This document shows, in pieces, positions 6,920-13,108 of a stretch of 13,319 bases of DNA; position 1 is the stretch's first letter; each line of letters starts with the position of its first letter. The stretch is taken from positions 1 through 13,319 of the forward strand of contig JAUXAC010000028.1 in assembly GCA_030615035.1 (NCBI GenBank), written 5' to 3'. Origin of the DNA: Dehalococcoidia bacterium. Its GTDB lineage: Bacteria > Chloroflexota > Dehalococcoidia > Dehalococcoidales > RBG-16-60-22. The position numbers were made by a program, and so were the translations under genes. The notes under the pieces are model-generated. The model saw only the letters and a list, made by a program, of their open reading frames with translations. It searched no databases and had not been told where the DNA came from.

Positions 6920-7231
6920 CTAGTCCCAACATGTGAAATAACCTTAAGAACGACAGGAATTGGGCGAGGGAAGATGAACTGGGTGAACAAAGGGCACCAG
7001 AATCGTCAAGTTGATATGTCGGTATCTGGCGCCTGCGTAGTTTCTAGCGGATGAGGTGATCTCTGGGTCGTTTGTGCGGCTATTGGGTAGCGCTTTGATT
7101 GACGGAACGGAAGGAAGTGACAGCGATGAAACAAATCACACTTTTTAGCAAAAGTAGGTGACCTCAGAACCAGCGAATGACGTTCAGAAAGAACGCGGCC
7201 AGATTAAATAACAAGAGGGAGGAAGAGTGGA

Positions 7232-8167
7232 ATGTATTCTATATATAAGGAAGTAGAAATTCCTGAAACAAACGAAATCCTTGGCACAGGGTGGTTACCT
7301 CCACTCCCAGATTTGCGTGACTACACAGAGGAGGAACCGAACATTACTGAGATGGCCCAAAAATTGGGTATCATAGCAAAGCGAGGGCGACTCCTTTCAT
7401 TACCAGCTGATGTAGACCTGAGGTCGTGGTGTTCCCCAATTGAAAACCAAGGCCGTTTAGGCTCCTGTACTGCGCATGCTGCTGTTGGAGTAGTCGAATA
7501 CTTTGAACGCAGAGCATTTGGTAAACATATCGAGAGTTCTCGCCTCTTTGTATACAAGGCTACCCGTAACCTGATGGGAGTCGTTGGTGATACTGGTGCT
7601 TGGCTCAGGAATACTATGGGTGCTCTAGTCCTCTGTGGCATTGCACCGGAAAAGTACTGGCCTTACACGGACAGAAAGCAGCCTGACCAAGAACCATACT
7701 TTGATCTGGAACCCCCGGCTTTTGTGTACGCAGTGGCTGATAACTATGAGGCACTTAGGTATTTCTGCCATGACCCACTGGACAGGAATGTGCCTACTTC
7801 TAGTGTACTTGCTACTGTGAAAAGGTACCTCGCTGCGGGTATCCCTTCTATGTTTGGCTTCTTCGGCTTTCCGTCGTTCAATCAGTCGAATGTCAGAGGT
7901 GGTATTCCCTATCCTTGCCCAGGTGAGCGAGCCCAGTGGGGGCATGCCATTGTTGCATTAGGTTACGATGACAATAAGAAGATTAAGAATCTCAGGTGTA
8001 ACAAGGAGACTAAAGGCGCTCTGCTCATTCGCAACTCTTGGGGAACCGCTTGGGGCGATAATGGATATGGTTGGCTACCATACGACTATGTTCTAAATAA
8101 ACTGGCTCTGGACTTTTGGTCCCTCTTATGCATGGAGTGGGTAGATACAAAGCAGTTTCACTTATAA
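7232..8167 (+). CDS. Papain-family (C1A) cysteine peptidase
   Basis: A 311-residue papain-fold protein. The oxyanion Gln and nucleophile are in NQGRLGSCTAHA (Q73, C79). The catalytic His is in QWGHAIVALGYDD (H238) and the Asn in LIRNSWGTAWGDNGYGW (N268, with the usual W270 and W274), so the full Q-C-H-N set is present and the enzyme is probably active. Residues 21-31 (WLPPLPDLRDY) are the short PD-x-RDY lead-in seen in many prokaryotic C1A peptidases, in place of a long inhibitory propeptide. No signal peptide or membrane segment is visible, so it looks cytoplasmic, with intracellular substrates. GGGAGG (7217-7222) lies 9 nt before the ATG. It heads a co-directional series with two micro-ORFs, a membrane-anchored protein and a Vps62-related protein; substrate and pathway are unknown. 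Confidence 0.9.
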   Translation: MYSIYKEVEIPETNEILGTGWLPPLPDLRDYTEEEPNITEMAQKLGIIAKRGRLLSLPADVDLRSWCSPIENQGRLGSCTAHAAVGVVEYFERRAFGKHIESSRLFVYKATRNLMGVVGDTGAWLRNTMGALVLCGIAPEKYWPYTDRKQPDQEPYFDLEPPAFVYAVADNYEALRYFCHDPLDRNVPTSSVLATVKRYLAAGIPSMFGFFGFPSFNQSNVRGGIPYPCPGERAQWGHAIVALGYDDNKKIKNLRCNKETKGALLIRNSWGTAWGDNGYGWLPYDYVLNKLALDFWSLLCMEWVDTKQFHL

Positions 8168-8254
8168 GTGGATCTGTGATGTAAACAGTGATGGGCTGGG
8201 AACAGTCTTTGCTTTTGCTATGGAGAGAGGGGGCCTATGGACAGTTCAGGCATG

Positions 8255-8274
8255 CCTCAGCCTATCGACTGAGG
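8255..8274 (+). other. Short stem-loop in peptidase 3' region
   Basis: CCTCAG (8255-8260) and CTGAGG (8269-8274) form a 6-bp stem with an 8-nt loop between the peptidase stop and the next ribosome site. There is no T-run, so it could be a processing or attenuation structure or chance. Confidence 0.25.
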
Positions 8275-8312
8275 GGGCGCTCGTAAAGAGACATGAAAAA
8301 GGAGGCTAGTGC

Positions 8313-8411
8313 ATGAGGAACAGATTACTGGGATCCGCCAATACGATTTTCTGGATTTGCGTTCCCTTACTGTTGCTTGCAGTGCTCAACCTTATGGGCT
8401 TTCTTATCTAA
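8313..8411 (+). CDS. 32-aa single-span membrane peptide
   Basis: A micro-ORF below usual length cut-offs: MRNRLLGSANTIFWI followed by C-V-P-L-L-L-L-A-V-L-N-L-M-G-F-L-I. It has a short basic N-terminus and one hydrophobic helix, implying N-in topology. The ribosome site AAAAAGGAGG (8297-8306) is among the strongest in the window, 6 nt before the ATG, and the stop at 8409-8411 runs into the next ribosome site. This packing supports translation. It may be a membrane tether or modulator for the peptidase upstream or the membrane-anchored protein downstream, or a toxin-like peptide. No family recognised. Confidence 0.55.
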   Translation: MRNRLLGSANTIFWICVPLLLLAVLNLMGFLI

Positions 8412-8424
8412 AGGAGGTTGTCTC

Positions 8425-8529
8425 GTGAAACAGGAAAGGGATCAGCTGCAAATACAAAAGCCACCTATGAGCATTGGGCCTATGATTCACCTAGGAAACA
8501 AAGCCGGAGAGAGAAGATGTTGTGGGTAA
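8425..8529 (+). CDS. 34-aa micro-ORF, unknown
   Basis: GTG start 7 nt after AAAGGAGG (8410-8417), a near-perfect ribosome site that overlaps the stop of the preceding peptide. The product begins MKQERDQLQIQKPPMSIGP, is soluble and basic, and ends ERRCCG. A longer frame (65 codons, TTG at 8418 to 8615) overlaps it and runs into the next gene, but its start touches the Shine-Dalgarno sequence directly. The strong ribosome site clearly serves something; which frame is used is uncertain. No family recognised. Confidence 0.4.
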   Translation: MKQERDQLQIQKPPMSIGPMIHLGNKAGERRCCG

Positions 8530-8607
8530 AGGGCACTGGAACCACTAATAAATTAGGCGGTGACTGGTGCCTTTTGAGGGTGGTGACAATATGCTTCTGG
8601 AGGAAAT

Positions 8608-9381
8608 ATGGTTGACAACGCGCTCTTAATAACAATCATCTTCATCATCGTTACTACCATCGTCAGCACTATCGTCAGTGCTCGAAGAAAAGACCGGTGC
8701 TTGACCAGCTTTTGCGACTTTATGGTGACCTTGCTAGAGAAGGACGGTAAACGAGTGTGGGGGCATCTAGCTGTAGAAACGTCAGGTTTAGAATTGCTCT
8801 ATTCGGAAGACTACCGGGATGAAGACCATATAGAGACCAGCTACATCCTCTTCAAAGAGGAGTACAACAATATCTATCTTCTCCTCAGGTTCCACAGCGA
8901 ACTTAGTGAGGAAAACAAGCGCAGGCGAATTCAAGAGGTCAAAAGGGCATACCACCCGTGGCCTCCACGTTTGCTTGCTCGGAAGGCGAGAAATGTCGCC
9001 AATACCTGCAAGGATTCGATTTTTGAGTTGTTAGGACTAGCGATGACGAGAGCCAAGACCGCTAATCCGGCACTGGCAACAGTTGCCTCTCAGCAACAAT
9101 CCGTTAAAAGAGTTAAAAAGGTTGTGACTGATTATCTTGGAAGAGCGTATGACCCCCTATTAGAGAGGTATATTGGGAAGCGGGTTGTTCTCGAGGTTAC
9201 CACGGATGAGGAAGAAGTACAAGAATATACAGGTGTTTTCGAGGAATATAGCCGACAGTTTCTCCAGGTTATGGATGTCTCCTACATGGATGGCGAGCAG
9301 ACAAGAATCTGTGACATCATCGCACCCCGAGCCCACGCATCTATTCGCCATGGAGCCGAAGCTTCACATAGAAGCAGTTGA
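8608..9381 (+). CDS. Membrane-anchored protein of unknown family, 257 aa
   Basis: An N-terminal hydrophobic helix (about residues 5-24, ALLITIIFIIVTTIVSTIV) is followed at once by ARRKDR, so the helix is an uncleaved anchor with the bulk of the protein in the cytoplasm. Residues 40-115 read as a mixed beta/alpha domain (WGHLAVETSGLELLY, then YILFKEEYNNIYLLLRF). Residues 118-180 are helical and basic (RLLARKARNVANTCKDSIF). Residues 185-235 are strand-rich (GKRVVLEVTT, VQEYTGVFEEY, FLQVMDVSY) and remind me of a small barrel of the Sm/SH3 kind; that is only an impression. GGAGG sits 4 nt before the ATG. The next gene follows after 60 nt on the same strand. No name is offered. Confidence 0.75.
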   Translation: MVDNALLITIIFIIVTTIVSTIVSARRKDRCLTSFCDFMVTLLEKDGKRVWGHLAVETSGLELLYSEDYRDEDHIETSYILFKEEYNNIYLLLRFHSELSEENKRRRIQEVKRAYHPWPPRLLARKARNVANTCKDSIFELLGLAMTRAKTANPALATVASQQQSVKRVKKVVTDYLGRAYDPLLERYIGKRVVLEVTTDEEEVQEYTGVFEEYSRQFLQVMDVSYMDGEQTRICDIIAPRAHASIRHGAEASHRSS

Positions 9382-9441
9382 ATCCGAGTCTAAGACTAGT
9401 CACAATAAGGTGTTTGCAGATATAGGGCAGGGAGGTGAGCC

Positions 9442-10578
9442 ATGGCATCAGCGCCAAGTGAACAAGATAGTGAGAATGAAAGATTAGCCAGGAAGTATCG
9501 ACCACTTCTAGTGCTCTACCCCGAAATCGAGGACGGTAGCAGGCGCAAGGAGCATCATCGTCGAGGTCATGGACCAGGAACTCTGCCACCCTTGGACCAG
9601 GACTACCATCCCAGAGACATCCGTCTCATCCTTGACCATGCTTGCTTACCAGGTAGGAAAGAAAGACCGTCGCGGGAACAGGTGTTGGACGCGATGAGTA
9701 AAAACAAAGTCAAATACATAGACCTCATCGACAAACGAGGCCCCAAGGAGGTCGACAAGTTCTGGCGCGTATATGCAGAGACCAAAGACAAGGATAACAA
9801 CCCTGAGTACCACAGGAAAGCTTACGCCCGTGTGGTCAACAGGTCTGGGCGGTTTAAAGACTATATATCCATCCAGTACTGGCTGGCTTATTTCTTCGAC
9901 GATTGGGCTAACGTTCACGAAATGGACTGGGAGATGGTTTCTATCATATTAAAGAAACTAGACTCCACAGAGCAACCGATGGCGTGTGTCTTTAATGCTC
10001 ACATAGGATCTTTTAGAAAGCCCTGGGAGGATGTGCATAAGGTTGACGATAAGGGGAAAAAGAATCCTCAGGGACTGCATCCAGTAGCCTATATTGCCAA
10101 TGGCTCCCACGCATCGTACTTCTCTGACTATCCTCTCGATTTCAATGTGGCTGTGCCCTACCTCGGGCCTGTGCTGAGCACGGTGGTTCGTATAGCCAAG
10201 ATAGGGAAAGACTTTACGGACTATGTCCCCAGCTTTGAAGATGGAGTGAGGTACTTCCCGGATGTGAAAGTAGTCCCTCAACCCGATAAAAACGGCATCT
10301 GGTCCGAAGACTGGAGATGGTTGAACTTCAAAGGTAGATGGGGATCACCAGTACAGATGTCTCTCGGTGAGCGTATCATCGCACGGATTCCAGGACTTCG
10401 CAGATTGCGCATATTCTTCGAAAGCCCTTTACGGGAGGCTGGACCAACAGGACCGAGTGTAAAGGAGGGATTATGCTGGAAAGACCCATTTAACTGGGTC
10501 AATCTGGAATGCTTTCCTGCTCCAGAAACCAGTGATTGGCTTTTGAAAATCAGTGGTGCTGATGCGAACCAACTCTAG
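9442..10578 (+). CDS. Vps62-related (DUF946-like) protein
   Basis: A 378-residue soluble protein recognised by the Vps62/DUF946 landmark motifs. An N-terminal YRPLLVLYPE (19-28) precedes QYWLAYFFDDW (145-155) and HEMDWEMV (159-166), the usual HEGDWE element with Met for Gly. Then come NAHIGS (185-190), HPVAYIANGSHASYF (213-227) with the SHASY element, and FKGRWGS (296-302) near the end. These His/Asp/Glu-rich motifs are the conserved core of the family, known from fungal and plant Vps62-like proteins and scattered bacteria. The biochemical function is unsettled. There is no signal peptide or membrane segment. A strong ribosome site GGGAGGTGA (9430-9438) precedes the ATG. It is the last gene of the peptidase cassette. 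Confidence 0.78.
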   Translation: MASAPSEQDSENERLARKYRPLLVLYPEIEDGSRRKEHHRRGHGPGTLPPLDQDYHPRDIRLILDHACLPGRKERPSREQVLDAMSKNKVKYIDLIDKRGPKEVDKFWRVYAETKDKDNNPEYHRKAYARVVNRSGRFKDYISIQYWLAYFFDDWANVHEMDWEMVSIILKKLDSTEQPMACVFNAHIGSFRKPWEDVHKVDDKGKKNPQGLHPVAYIANGSHASYFSDYPLDFNVAVPYLGPVLSTVVRIAKIGKDFTDYVPSFEDGVRYFPDVKVVPQPDKNGIWSEDWRWLNFKGRWGSPVQMSLGERIIARIPGLRRLRIFFESPLREAGPTGPSVKEGLCWKDPFNWVNLECFPAPETSDWLLKISGADANQL

Positions 10579-10700
10579 GAGGGTTATCTGGCTTTCCTCC
10601 TATGTCCGTATTCGAACCTGCACAAGTAGCCAAATTATTCGGTAGCTAAGAACATCTCACTAGTTACAGGGCGGTGTATTGGCATTTAAGCAGATTGGCT

Positions 10701-10808
10701 TTAGATGAGGGGTATTCGTTGCCCTAACCCTATGGGGAAGGGCAACTTCTTAACCATCTCTGCAAACTCTTCCTTGTTGAAGACCTTGACAGGCAGACAG
10801 CAAGGATC
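10701..10808 (-). pseudogene. Possible 3' remnant of an unknown gene
   Basis: On the minus strand, 35 codons read DPCCLPVKVFNKEEFAEMV and continue K-K-L-P-F-P-I-G-L-G-Q-R-I-P-L-I to a TAA. The composition is strikingly protein-like for an intergenic stretch. There is no start codon in frame; the frame is closed upstream by TAA, while the neighbouring frame reads VYSDYVKI just before it, as if a frameshift joined the two. I cannot name the parent gene. Chance cannot be excluded, and the hairpin at 10718-10746 lies within it. Confidence 0.3.
10718..10746 (+). terminator. Stem-loop, possible terminator of the peptidase-Vps62 cassette
   Basis: GTTGCCCT (10718-10725) pairs perfectly with AGGGCAAC (10739-10746); the 13-nt loop can pair CCC with GGG around TAT. 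The tail, TTCTTAACC, is only partly T-rich. It lies 140 nt after the last cassette gene and before the next promoter. Confidence 0.4.
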
Positions 10809-10815
10809 TTAACAT
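10786..10815 (+). promoter_or_regulatory. Likely sigma-70 promoter of the PHP-ATPase gene
   Basis: A perfect -35 TTGACA (10786-10791), an 18-bp spacer and TAACAT (10810-10815; T1, A2, A5 and T6 match consensus). Initiation near 10822 gives a leader of about 58 nt before the ATG at 10880. Confidence 0.5.
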
Positions 10816-10879
10816 AGTCAGAGTAGACGACTGTAGGAAATGTTATCGAATAAGGAGTTTGTTATTGAGAGGTGAAGAC

Positions 10880-12874
10880 ATGACAATCACGAAATCTACC
10901 GTTAACAAGAATTACCAAGAGATTCTTAGGCAGAATCCTGGAGCTGAGTTTATAAAGGTGGACCTGCATGTGCACACCCCGGCATCAGGTGATGCTCAGG
11001 CAAAGAACAAATACAATTTCAAGTTCAATATCAAGGACATTCCGACAAGCCTGGAGTCTGCGAAACAAATGGCAGAAGAGATTGTAGACAGAGTAATGCA
11101 GAAGGGAATCAGACTAATTGCCGTCACTGATCACAATTCGCCAAGCAATACTCATCCTGAGGATTTAACAAATACCTGGTATCAATTATTGAAAGACAAA
11201 GCCAGCGGCAAGGATTTATCTGTTCTTCCCGGTGTTGAGATAAGCACTGATGACCTTCACATATTGGTAATACTTGACCCCAAAGAAGATGAGCCAGCAG
11301 CCTATACAACACACAGAATCAACTTCCTGCTGCAGGACTGCAAATTCTCTCTCAAGGAATACGGGAACTACCGAGCTACCGGTATGTCAAGCCTTTTTGA
11401 TGTACTTCAATACATAGAAGAGCTCAGCACCAGCTGCATTGCCATACCTGCTCATATAGACGGAGGTAAGAAAGCAATGCTTGCGGTCTACAAAGGGCCT
11501 TCCAATGTTTTTAACAAGCTACTGAATCATCCCAACTTAAACGCTGTTGAAGTCGTGAAAGATACTACTCCTGCTCGAAAGAGGATAGGGAAGAAGCCCG
11601 TAAAGGACTATTTCGCGAGTCTGAGGGACGAAAACAGGTCTCCCATTGCATACATCCAGGATTCTGATGGTCATTCGATTGCCGATATTGGAAAGCGTTT
11701 TACGTATATCAGAATGGGCGAACCCGATTTCTGGTCTCTTAGGAATGCCCTGGAAAACCCTGAAACAAGGATACGCATGCAAAATGATTACAGGCCTGAC
11801 AAAGACAAAACAAGGATCATCGGTATTGCATTCAGCACAGGGAAGAAATGGAGCTACATTGCCTTTAACTCGAACCTGAATTGTATAATCGGTAAGAAGC
11901 GAACTAACAAATCGACCATCATAGACTTAATCCTTTACGGGCTGGATAGACTCGGCGGTCAAGGGAAAGGCGAAGAAGAGAAATTGGTTAAGAAGAAATA
12001 TTCTGTAAATGTCTTTATTGCCAAAGACTCGGAGGTAATCTGTTATAGCCGGGACAAAGAGGGTAATCCACCCAGCATTTTCAAATATGGAGACGGCTCA
12101 TTTACACTTGTTAAGACCAAACCAGACATGGAATTGCCTCGGAAGTACAATCATGAAGCCATAGAAAAGCTGTTCTCCCAAAGTACCGACCTTATGGACT
12201 TCTTGGATAGGCATGTCTTTGTAAATAAGAAGATACAATCATATATGGATGACCGTAACAAGTATTTGAAGAAAGTGAGAAGCAGGAACTTTGAAGACTG
12301 CGCATCTGACATGAAACAACTAGCCAAAGCCTGCAGACAGTTGTTTGATGAGAGGAAAAAGCACATAAAGCCCGCGCTTGAAAAATACGGAAAGAACCTA
12401 TTCAAGGTGAAGATAACAAAGGGAAAATGGAAGGGTACAAAAGAGCAGGATTTCTTTGACAAAGCCACCATGTCAGTATTGGTAAACTCCAAATACAAAT
12501 CCTTGACAAGACTAAGTACTGGTGAGAAGAATGCTGCTATGATGGTCTTACTCATGAATCAAGGAGCGTTCGGCCCGTTGATCATTGACGAGCCTGAGCA
12601 ATACCTGGATGTCAAATCAATAACTGGAATGCTAATCCCAAGAATGCGCAAACTCAAAACCCAGCAACAGATAATCTGTGTTACCAGGGATGAACACATC
12701 CTTGTTTCCGGAGATGCTGAACAGGTGATTGCCACACAATCAGAAGAGAAACTTGAAGTTATCACCGGCGATATAAATAACAGGGAGATTCAGAAGCATA
12801 TTCTGGAGATATTTGAAGGTGACAGATTCGCACTATTGGAAAAGAGCAGGAAGCTTAGCCGGATTCTGGAGTAA
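10880..12874 (+). CDS. PHP-phosphoesterase / SMC-like ATPase fusion (TrlF/Ppl-type)
   Basis: Start chosen at ATG 10880, 5 nt after GAGGTG (10869-10874); upstream in-frame TTG codons would add up to 7 residues. Numbering below counts from the longest form (TTG 10859); subtract 7 for the ATG form. An N-terminal PHP metallo-phosphoesterase domain shows VDLHVHTPAS (H37, H39), VTDHNS (D91, H92), GVEIS (E127), H134, PAHID (H199) and DSDGHS (D270, H272): all metal-ligand positions appear present. Then follows an SMC/RecF-type ATPase: altered Walker A GKKRTNKST (345-353), signature LSTGE (552-556) and Walker B LIIDEPEQ (574-581). The insert between Walker A and signature (about 200 residues) is short. 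The Walker A Gly before Lys is Asn, and the H-loop reads VTRDEH instead of a THN-type sequence. Such PHP-SMC proteins (TrlF; Ppl of anti-phage screens) are usually longer. Nucleic-acid or nucleotide processing on phage infection is the inferred role. Confidence 0.88.
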   Translation: MTITKSTVNKNYQEILRQNPGAEFIKVDLHVHTPASGDAQAKNKYNFKFNIKDIPTSLESAKQMAEEIVDRVMQKGIRLIAVTDHNSPSNTHPEDLTNTWYQLLKDKASGKDLSVLPGVEISTDDLHILVILDPKEDEPAAYTTHRINFLLQDCKFSLKEYGNYRATGMSSLFDVLQYIEELSTSCIAIPAHIDGGKKAMLAVYKGPSNVFNKLLNHPNLNAVEVVKDTTPARKRIGKKPVKDYFASLRDENRSPIAYIQDSDGHSIADIGKRFTYIRMGEPDFWSLRNALENPETRIRMQNDYRPDKDKTRIIGIAFSTGKKWSYIAFNSNLNCIIGKKRTNKSTIIDLILYGLDRLGGQGKGEEEKLVKKKYSVNVFIAKDSEVICYSRDKEGNPPSIFKYGDGSFTLVKTKPDMELPRKYNHEAIEKLFSQSTDLMDFLDRHVFVNKKIQSYMDDRNKYLKKVRSRNFEDCASDMKQLAKACRQLFDERKKHIKPALEKYGKNLFKVKITKGKWKGTKEQDFFDKATMSVLVNSKYKSLTRLSTGEKNAAMMVLLMNQGAFGPLIIDEPEQYLDVKSITGMLIPRMRKLKTQQQIICVTRDEHILVSGDAEQVIATQSEEKLEVITGDINNREIQKHILEIFEGDRFALLEKSRKLSRILE

Positions 12875-12897
12875 TTTAGAGGATAGGAAGAACAAAG

Positions 12898-12933
12898 CCT
12901 ATGGCAAGCATTGTGAATCCTGCTGGCAATAGG
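12898..12933 (+). terminator. Imperfect stem-loop after the PHP-ATPase gene
   Basis: CCTATGGCAAGC (12898-12909) pairs with GCTGGCAATAGG (12922-12933) at 10 of 12 positions, with a 12-nt loop, 24 nt past the stop codon. There is no T-run, so it is at best a weak or factor-dependent terminator. Confidence 0.3.
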
Positions 12934-13073
12934 TATTCTGATTAGTTGAGCTATTACTGCCAACTGCTTCCCGTTGGAACCAACCCCAAATTCCTAACGT
13001 GTCGCCCCGCTGAATAAGGAAAATCACCAAGGCTAAATCTTAAGGCGTTTACTACTCATCTGAGGCTGGGCAA

Positions 13074-13098
13074 GCCACGTTTCGTGGCGTGGGGCCCC
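13074..13098 (-). terminator. GC-rich stem-loops downstream of the cold-shock gene
   Basis: GCCACG-TTT-CGTGGC (13074-13088) forms a 6-bp stem with a 3-nt loop, next to the palindrome GGGGCCCC (13091-13098). Both lie within 35 nt downstream of the minus-strand cold-shock stop. There is no clear T-run on either strand. Confidence 0.35.
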
Positions 13099-13108
13099 TG
13101 GGGCAAGC

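Larger units (their letters stand above)
5871..7231. other. Long region without a convincing gene
   Basis: About 1.36 kb between the DUF5679 terminator and the C1A peptidase gene. Open frames of 60-118 codons exist, but none has a good ribosome site, family motifs or protein-like composition. Between about 5900 and 6340 one minus-strand frame has protein-like runs broken by stops (an ORF ending ARVKS at 6126, overlapping an ATG that opens a 20-codon run and then further runs after two stops). It may be a decayed gene, but I could not identify it. The region holds two Xer/dif-like palindromes (6070-6097, 6494-6521), a weak membrane micro-ORF (6591-6740, minus) and a promoter-like pair (6891-6919, plus). 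Confidence 0.5.
10579..10858. other. Intergenic region before the PHP-ATPase gene
   Basis: The 280 bp contain a strong hairpin (10718-10746), a possible minus-strand gene remnant (10701-10808) and the promoter of the PHP-ATPase gene (10786-10815). A weaker 7-bp inverted repeat (TAGGAGG/CCTCCTA, 10576-10602) covers the stop of the Vps62-related gene. Confidence 0.5.

Noticed and set aside
6299..6990. Repeated GGGTGAACAAAG near 6299 and 6980
   Set aside because: A 12-base match with no extension or related flanks; likely coincidence.
6830..7054. 74-codon plus-strand open frame
   Set aside because: No Shine-Dalgarno sequence, no recognisable motif, mixed unlikely composition.
7126..7161. 11-codon ORF (MKQITLFSKSR) upstream of the peptidase
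   Set aside because: A fair ribosome site, but too short to separate from chance and no attenuator structure was found.
8193..8288. Short frames between the peptidase and the 32-aa peptide (31 codons; also an 11-codon frame at 8238)
   Set aside because: The longer has no ribosome site; the shorter has a purine-rich upstream stretch but no other support.
10576..10602. TAGGAGG/CCTCCTA inverted repeat over the Vps62-related stop codon
   Set aside because: A 7-bp stem with a 13-nt loop and no T-run; too weak to call a terminator.
10560..10680. TTCGAAC/GTTCGAA motif suggesting a tRNA T-arm
   Set aside because: Flanking bases cannot form the 5-bp T-stem on either strand, and no acceptor or anticodon stem fits.
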